Shown: piece by piece, positions 6,855-11,813 of the stretch
How the letters are laid out: each line of letters opens with the position of its first letter
Numbering within the stretch: the first letter of the stretch is position 1
Source: Oscillospiraceae bacterium
GTDB lineage: Bacteria > Bacillota_A > Clostridia > Oscillospirales > Oscillospiraceae
Direction of reading: 5' to 3'
DNA: 11,813 nucleotides
Assembly (NCBI GenBank): GCA_017936985.1
Contig: JAGBEM010000083.1
Location: 1-11,813 of the forward strand
Translations under genes and position numbers: made by a program
The notes under the pieces: model-generated
The model's input: the letters and a program-made list of their open reading frames with translations, nothing else
The model's database searches: none
What the model was told of the DNA's origin: nothing

Positions 6855-8591
6855 TTACCAGTTCATCAGACCGTAGCCCTTAATGCTTTGATAATTCAGG
6901 TCATAACTTTTGATCTTGCAGGCATCGCCGGAATTTCCCTCCACGGTATAAACACGGCTGCCATCGGTGCCGATGACAATTCCCACATGGTCAGCAGTAC
7001 CGTCCAGATCCCAATCGAAGAAAATGGCATCGCCGGGAGCGATGTTTTCATATCCTCTTGCGCCCCATTGTCCATGAGACTGGAACCACGGAACACCCTG
7101 CCACTCACAGCCTGCAAAGCGCGGCTCACTTTTTCCTGCCTGGTTATAGCACCAGGATACAAAGCAGGCACACCATTCCACGCGGCTGTCAAAGCCATAC
7201 CAGCTCCAGTAGGGATAACCGCCCACATTGCCCACCTGACTTTTCGCCAGTTCCACCAGCTGAGGATTGCCGGGGCGGGTGCCGTTAATGAACTGCACAC
7301 CGGACAAATCTTCCGAGCCGCTGGTATCAGGGGAACCGCCGCCAAACAACAGCGGCTTATTGCCCATGGTCTGTCGGTAGACCTGATACATTTCCATCTG
7401 CTCCGGGGTCAATAGCTCCGACGCCACAGCTGAAATGGGCTTGCTGGTGAGTTTCACATTCAGAATGTAATACTCATAGGGTACTTCTTCTGAGGTGGTC
7501 TCGCCGGTCTCCGGGTCGGTGGAGGTCTCCGTGCGGTAGCGGATCTCCACTTCCTCGGTAAGCGTCAGCTGATACTGTGCTGCAAACACACGCGCCAGCT
7601 CTGCCTGGGCGCTTTGCCGGGTATAACCCTGCAAGACAGCAGAGAGAAATGCCGCCAGCTCATGAGGGTCATGGCCGATCATGCCAAGGTCATAGCGATA
7701 CTCGTCATACCCTGGGTGGCTGCTTTCGATGTTGTCGATTTCCTCCTGCAACTGGGCTTCTTTGGCTACATAATCTGCCTCCACCGCCAGCATTTCCGGG
7801 TCATCTGACGGATAGGTGGTGCCGGAGAGAACGGAACCGATGCTCTGCGCCATCATGGAGCAGGAGGACATGGTATTCATCAGCATACAGGCGATGAGGA
7901 ACAAAACCCCTGCGATCAGGAAGCCTTTCTTGTGGCGCATAACGAATGCCCCTGCCTGCTGTGCCTTTTCTTTTACCGTCCTTGCGGCTTTTCCGGTTTT
8001 GGACGCAGCCTGGGCGGTATTTCCGGCAGTCTGACCAGTGCGCTTGGCGGCAGCATACTGCTTTTTGATGGCCTGCTTTTGCTGCCACCGGGAAAGAGGA
8101 TTGCTGGCAAACTGGGGATTTTCCTGCAAGGATTTCTGGTACAGGACATTTACATTTGCCTTTTCCAGTTGGCGCTCTGCCTGGGCTGCTTTGCGGTAGG
8201 GCTTCAGCTTGTGGCTGCGGTAGCCCTCCCGCACCAGATAAGCGCCGGTCTCCACCGCCTCCTCGGACTTGTGGGCGCTTTCTACTCCTACATTGTCCTG
8301 TTCTGTTTCCCGGATTTCTTTGTGGAGCTTGCCCGCGACCAGATGGACAGGAGCTTCCTTGACCCCTTGAGAAACTTTGGAGGGTGGCTTTTTCTTGTCC
8401 TCAAAGGTCAGCTTCGAGGCCTTTTTTCCGGTATCCGGGTCAATGACCGTCTGCCTGACCTTTTTCTTTGGGATATTGGCCTGCGCCTTATCTGCTCTGG
8501 CCGCAGCTTTCTCCGCTTTACGGATTGGCTTTTCCAGTGCTGGGTCAGACCGTTCCTCATCAGTAAAGCGCAGGCGCGGTTCCTTATTCAA
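6855..8591 (-). CDS. Membrane-anchored CHAP-domain peptidoglycan hydrolase (CD1108-type, VirB1-like role)
   Basis: This 578-residue protein has a long Lys/Ala/Gln-rich N-terminal part (1-221) predicted to stay in the cytoplasm. One transmembrane helix follows at about 223-240, then an extracellular stretch, then a C-terminal CHAP-type amidase/peptidase domain (about 440-578). The catalytic Cys is probably C474 in the WCACFVSWC motif, with His535 in ADHVGIVIG and a polar partner near E551/N553. Enzymes of this class cut peptidoglycan so the mating channel can cross the wall. The start is TTG at 8591: no ATG occurs in frame before Met218, an in-frame stop lies a short distance upstream, and GGGAG sits 6 nt before the TTG. 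It overlaps the preceding gene by 8 nt. NlpC/P60 is the alternative fold; the WCAxFVxWC signature favours CHAP. Confidence 0.9.
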   Translation of the reverse strand: MNKEPRLRFTDEERSDPALEKPIRKAEKAAARADKAQANIPKKKVRQTVIDPDTGKKASKLTFEDKKKPPSKVSQGVKEAPVHLVAGKLHKEIRETEQDNVGVESAHKSEEAVETGAYLVREGYRSHKLKPYRKAAQAERQLEKANVNVLYQKSLQENPQFASNPLSRWQQKQAIKKQYAAAKRTGQTAGNTAQAASKTGKAARTVKEKAQQAGAFVMRHKKGFLIAGVLFLIACMLMNTMSSCSMMAQSIGSVLSGTTYPSDDPEMLAVEADYVAKEAQLQEEIDNIESSHPGYDEYRYDLGMIGHDPHELAAFLSAVLQGYTRQSAQAELARVFAAQYQLTLTEEVEIRYRTETSTDPETGETTSEEVPYEYYILNVKLTSKPISAVASELLTPEQMEMYQVYRQTMGNKPLLFGGGSPDTSGSEDLSGVQFINGTRPGNPQLVELAKSQVGNVGGYPYWSWYGFDSRVEWCACFVSWCYNQAGKSEPRFAGCEWQGVPWFQSHGQWGARGYENIAPGDAIFFDWDLDGTADHVGIVIGTDGSRVYTVEGNSGDACKIKSYDLNYQSIKGYGLMNW

Positions 8592-8967
8592 ACCATTCTC
8601 CCAGCATGAGGGAGGACATCATGTAGTGCAGCTCTGCATAAATGGCCATCCCCACAGGATCGTTGAACATACAGCCGGACAGGTAGGCATAAAACTGTGC
8701 CACCACATCGGACAGGATCTTCGCTTCGGTTCCTTCCAGAACCAGACCGCCCATGCCCTCCTTGGCACGGATGGCGCTCCAAACCTCTGCCAGACGGAGA
8801 AGCCCCACCTGACCGGTCTCATTCAGTTCTGCTGCCTGATCTGCCGCCGTGCGGCACTCACTGACCGCATCGGCCATGACCGTGAGCAGCTGGCAGCGCT
8901 GGGCATTTACCGCCCTGTCAAAAAACATCAGCGGGTTTTGATTCAAAATGTTGGGGTTCATCATCAT
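8584..8967 (-). CDS. Small conjugative-element protein, probable DUF3851 family
   Basis: A 127-residue, mostly helical, soluble-looking protein with no signal peptide or membrane segment. I recognise it as the conserved small protein that sits between VirB4 and the CHAP hydrolase in CTn4-like elements, and I tentatively place it in DUF3851; its function is unknown. It opens with three consecutive Met codons (8967, 8964, 8961) behind AAGGAGG. The second or third Met has the better spacing, so the true N-terminus may be one or two residues shorter. The first ATG overlaps the VirB4 stop as ATGA, and its own stop overlaps the TTG start of the next gene by 8 nt, so both junctions look translationally coupled. 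The position implies a role in building or regulating the mating channel (inference only). Confidence 0.8.
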   Translation of the reverse strand: MMMNPNILNQNPLMFFDRAVNAQRCQLLTVMADAVSECRTAADQAAELNETGQVGLLRLAEVWSAIRAKEGMGGLVLEGTEAKILSDVVAQFYAYLSGCMFNDPVGMAIYAELHYMMSSLMLGEWFE

Positions 8968-11429
8968 TCATCCTCCTTTTTCAGTTCCTGGGGTTTGGTG
9001 GTCATAATGCGGTAAAGCTCAGCATTCTTCGGGAAGTGGTCAACGAAGGGCAGGATGGTGGAGCCATAGAACAGCAGGCCCTCGCCCTCACCGGAGTGGG
9101 TCACATAGCTAAGCTGGTGCGTGGAAATGCCCAGCTGCTTGGCGAGAATCTGACGGTCTCCGCCTGCCTGGTTGAGCATATACACGAAGTCCGAGTTTTC
9201 AAAGATGTTCTCTACCTCACGACTGGAAAGCAGGTCTTTGACATTCTGGGTGATGCCTGTCGGAATACCGCCCCATTTTCTGAATCGCTTCCAGATTTCC
9301 ACCGTATAGGCGGCGGTCTGCTCCTCCTTCAAAAGCAGGTGCATCTCGTCGATATAGTAGCGGGTGGACTTGTGGGCAGCGCGGTTAATGGTAACGCGGT
9401 TCCACACCTGATCCTGGACCACCAACATACCGATTTTCTTGAGTTGCTTGCCCAGCTCCTTGATGTCATAGCAGACAATGCGGTTATTGATGTCCACATT
9501 GCTCTGGTGGTTGAACACATTGAGGGAGCCGGTTACATAGATTTCAAGGGCCGTGGCGATATACTGGGCTTCCTTTTCCTCCTGTTCCCGGAGCAGGTTA
9601 TATAGGTCCTCCAGTATGGGCATATTCTCCGGGCGCGGGTCATTGAGATAGGTCTGATAGACCAGACGCACACAACGGTCGATGATGGTTTTCTGCACCG
9701 GCTGCAATCCGTCCTTACCGCCCACGATCAGCTCACACAAGCTGAGGATAAAATCAGACTTGAGGGACAGCGGGCTTTCATCATCCGAGTAGTCCAGGTT
9801 CAAGTCCATCGGATTGATGTAGTTGGTAGAGGTGGGCGAGATCTTGATGACCTGACCATGCAGACGCTCAACAAGAGGTGCGTACTCCGCTTCCGGGTCA
9901 CAGATGATGACATCATCATTGGTAAGCAAAAAGCAGTTGGCAATTTCTCGTTTTGCGCTAAAGGACTTGCCACTTCCAGGTGTCCCAAGTATCAAGCCGT
10001 TGGGGTTTTTCAGTAGCTTTCTGTCCACCATGATAAGGTTGTTGGACAGAGCATTGATGCCGTAGTACAGGGCTTCTTTGCCGTTCTGGAACAGTTCCTG
10101 TGTGGTGAACGGTACAAAGATAGCCGTAGAACTGGTGGTCAGCCCTCGCTGGATCTCGATCTGATTGAGTCCCAGAGGCAGACAGCTCATCAGCCCTTCT
10201 TCCTGCTGAAAGTCCAGTCTGGTCAGCTGGCAGTTATACTTCTGGGCAATAGAGCCTGCCTGAAAGATGTTGTTGCCAAGCTGACGGGGATTGTCCGCTG
10301 TGTTCAGCACCAAAAAGGAGACCAGGAACATTCTCTCGTTTCGGCTCTGCAAATCCTGCAACAGCTTTTTCGCCTCGCTACCGTAGGTGGCAAGGTCAGA
10401 GGGAATGATATCCATGTCGTATCCTGCGCGGACTGCTTTTTTCTGTTCCTCGATCTTACTGCGGTCCAGGTCGGTAATCTTGCGCTTTACCGTCTTAATG
10501 GCTTTCACCTGATCCACCGACTGAATGTGCATACTCACAATGAGCGAGCTTTCCATATCCAGAAAATCAGCCAGCAGACGGTCATTCAGTTCCGGGGCTA
10601 AAATCTGCAAAAAAGAAACAGCCCCGTATTTCTTGCCCATACGGAACTGCTTGCCGGTGCGGAACTCAAAGGAGCTTGGTGCAATAAAATCTTTCGTGGA
10701 CAGACCGGAAGGAGCCAGCCAGTCCCATTCAAACTGAAACGGGAGCTGTTCATCCATGTGGAATACCGCATGAAGTTGGGAAAGCCTTTCCTTACCGTCC
10801 AGTGTTCTGGCGGCTACGCCAAGACGCTTGAAGTTGTTGAGTATATCGGTCTCAATACGCTCCAGACGGGGCTTGGCGGCTTTGATGCTGTCAGCGTCGA
10901 TACCAAAGGTCAGGTATTTGGTCTTGATGAGACCGTTGTTTCCTCTGGCCAGCTGATTTTGCAGCATCGTGGTGTATTCCTCACGGATACTGTCAAAGGC
11001 ATCCCCCTGGGGCGGGATGGAAATGGAGTTGGCAAAGGTCTCCTCCGATGCAGCAAGGTTCAAAAAAGACAGCTGGAAGTGAATCGAGCTGTCGAAATAA
11101 TTGAGGAAATCACACCAGCCCTCAAAGATCGCGGTCTTATCTTCATTTTGGGAGAGCTGATAGTTGATGTCCTGAAACTGAATGGTCTTTGTGTAGTGGC
11201 TGTCCGATACGCGGCAGATCCCGTCCGGCCACATCCGTTCATAGGGGATACTGTCCTGTGCCGATTTTCCTTTTTTGTCCGTGCGGTTGGCGCGGGCAAT
11301 GGCCGCTTCGATCTGCTTCTTATCGGCGCGGGACAGCTTTTTCTTTGTCTTTACCGGCTGCACGGTCTTTTCTTCCGGTTTTCCCAGCAGACGGCGCAGC
11401 CAGCTTTTCATTGCGGTGAACAATGTCAT
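8964..11429 (-). CDS. VirB4-like conjugal transfer ATPase (CD1110-type)
   Basis: This 821-residue protein is the VirB4/TraE-type ATPase that powers assembly of, and substrate movement through, the type IV secretion channel at the cytoplasmic membrane. A Walker A motif GTPGSGKS is at residues 482-489, a DPEAEYAPLV segment at 511-520, a Walker B-like YYIDEMHLLL around 691-700, and a GITQNVKDLL motif near 725-734. This is the order expected of VirB4 C-terminal RecA-like domains. The first 60 residues are Lys/Arg-rich. Length fits the clostridial VirB4 family. The gene starts inside the end of the PrgI gene, and its stop TGA overlaps the next gene's ATG (ATGA). The start is slightly uncertain: a 10-nt TAAGGAGGTG (11440-11431) leaves only 3 nt between AGGAGG and the ATG, while TTG at codon 3 (11423) would be better spaced. 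Confidence 0.95.
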   Translation of the reverse strand: MTLFTAMKSWLRRLLGKPEEKTVQPVKTKKKLSRADKKQIEAAIARANRTDKKGKSAQDSIPYERMWPDGICRVSDSHYTKTIQFQDINYQLSQNEDKTAIFEGWCDFLNYFDSSIHFQLSFLNLAASEETFANSISIPPQGDAFDSIREEYTTMLQNQLARGNNGLIKTKYLTFGIDADSIKAAKPRLERIETDILNNFKRLGVAARTLDGKERLSQLHAVFHMDEQLPFQFEWDWLAPSGLSTKDFIAPSSFEFRTGKQFRMGKKYGAVSFLQILAPELNDRLLADFLDMESSLIVSMHIQSVDQVKAIKTVKRKITDLDRSKIEEQKKAVRAGYDMDIIPSDLATYGSEAKKLLQDLQSRNERMFLVSFLVLNTADNPRQLGNNIFQAGSIAQKYNCQLTRLDFQQEEGLMSCLPLGLNQIEIQRGLTTSSTAIFVPFTTQELFQNGKEALYYGINALSNNLIMVDRKLLKNPNGLILGTPGSGKSFSAKREIANCFLLTNDDVIICDPEAEYAPLVERLHGQVIKISPTSTNYINPMDLNLDYSDDESPLSLKSDFILSLCELIVGGKDGLQPVQKTIIDRCVRLVYQTYLNDPRPENMPILEDLYNLLREQEEKEAQYIATALEIYVTGSLNVFNHQSNVDINNRIVCYDIKELGKQLKKIGMLVVQDQVWNRVTINRAAHKSTRYYIDEMHLLLKEEQTAAYTVEIWKRFRKWGGIPTGITQNVKDLLSSREVENIFENSDFVYMLNQAGGDRQILAKQLGISTHQLSYVTHSGEGEGLLFYGSTILPFVDHFPKNAELYRIMTTKPQELKKEDE

Positions 11430-11775
11430 ACACCTCCTTATCGAGCATTTCCTGCCGCTTTAATACGGCATAAAAGTTATTGGTCTGGTAGGGACGCTGC
11501 TTGGGACGGATCACAGCTACTTTGAGAATGTTGCCGACGATCTTTTCCAGGGGCTGTCCATGCTTTTCATACATTGCCAGCAGGAAGAAGGGCATCATGA
11601 CCAGCATCATACACATGGCAGCCATGCTGTTTCCCGCAGGCTCACGGAGCCACAAGAACAGCGGTACGCCTACAAGCGCCCCGGCGGTAAAGCAGACCAG
11701 CTGCCTTCGGGTCAGATTGAACATGACCTTGGTTTTGACTTTGGTTAAATCTTTGGGTACGGGTACATAAGCCAA
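11320..11775 (-). CDS. PrgI-family conjugation membrane protein (T4SS component)
   Basis: This 151-residue protein looks like the PrgI family of Gram-positive conjugation systems, a small two-helix inner-channel protein encoded directly upstream of VirB4 (family knowledge). The sequence shows an N-terminal MAYVPVPKDL-type segment, two hydrophobic helices at about residues 25-43 and 50-69, then a basic cytoplasmic tail ending in a Lys/Arg-rich stretch. The start codon is TTG at 11775, not ATG: there is no in-frame ATG nearby, and AAGGAGG sits 8 nt upstream (11790-11784). The reading frame stays open to the window edge, so a longer form cannot be formally excluded, but the ribosome binding site argues for TTG. 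The last 36 codons overlap the VirB4 gene by 110 nt in another frame. It probably anchors the ATPase to the membrane channel (inference). Confidence 0.85.
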   Translation of the reverse strand: MAYVPVPKDLTKVKTKVMFNLTRRQLVCFTAGALVGVPLFLWLREPAGNSMAAMCMMLVMMPFFLLAMYEKHGQPLEKIVGNILKVAVIRPKQRPYQTNNFYAVLKRQEMLDKEVYDIVHRNEKLAAPSAGKTGRKDRAAGKDKEKAVPRR

Positions 11776-11813
11776 TGTGGAAACCTCCTTCCATTTTAGT
11801 GCGCCTGAAAGAC

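Noticed and set aside
7932..8609. 225-codon plus-strand open frame with hydrophobic stretches
   Set aside because: It is antisense to the CHAP hydrolase. The apparent membrane segments arise from reverse-complemented Lys/Glu/Ala codons, and nothing supports a separate gene.
10758..11525. 255-codon plus-strand open frame opposite VirB4/PrgI
   Set aside because: It is a shadow of the conserved VirB4 N-terminal coding region, with no family resemblance.
11796..11813. Possible 3' end of an upstream gene (a frame ending in TAA at 11798-11796)
   Set aside because: Only five codons are visible and other frames are equally open, so the frame and product cannot be supported, although an upstream VirB6-like gene would be expected here.

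Overview
The window is a slice of the conjugation module of an integrative and conjugative element (ICE) or conjugative transposon. It is of the kind found in Clostridia (Lachnospiraceae/Ruminococcaceae type gut Firmicutes) and resembles the Clostridioides difficile CTn4-type elements. The evidence is protein family content and order, strong AAGGAGG-type ribosome binding sites, and a moderately GC-rich composition by eye. No integrase, relaxase, coupling protein, attachment site, rRNA, tRNA or CRISPR array is visible, so this is the interior of a larger element and its ends lie outside.

All credible genes are on the minus strand and read as one compact operon from high to low coordinates. The first block is the type IV secretion (mating-channel) module: a PrgI-like membrane protein (11775-11320), a VirB4-like ATPase (11429-8964), a small DUF3851-like protein (8967-8584), and a membrane-anchored CHAP-type peptidoglycan hydrolase (8591-6855). 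It continues with a DUF4315-like coiled-coil protein (6825-6574) and a secreted or membrane DUF4366/CD1107-family protein with a very acidic tail (6584-5829).

The second block handles DNA. It holds a small four-cysteine protein (5832-5629), topoisomerase III (5642-3534), a 92-residue hypothetical protein (3537-3259), and a 977-residue polydomain protein (3252-319). The last joins a CHC2 zinc finger, an ArdC-like domain with an HExxH metallopeptidase, LPD16-like, YodL-like and DUF4316-like regions. A TTRAP-family small protein (317-102) follows, then a GC-rich hairpin, and finally the first eight codons of another gene that runs off the low end (24-1).

Gene junctions are extremely tight: ATGA overlaps, 1- to 29-nt gaps, and one 110-nt overlap. 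This points to translational coupling. The channel genes would build the mating pore and locally open the cell wall. Topoisomerase III and the ArdC/primase-like protein would process or protect the transferred DNA strand. The backbone is a known type of element. The points most worth a second look are the in-frame CHC2-ArdC fusion with a strong internal ribosome binding site, an apparent insertion inside the ArdC peptidase domain, non-ATG starts in transfer genes, and the hairpin before the next gene.
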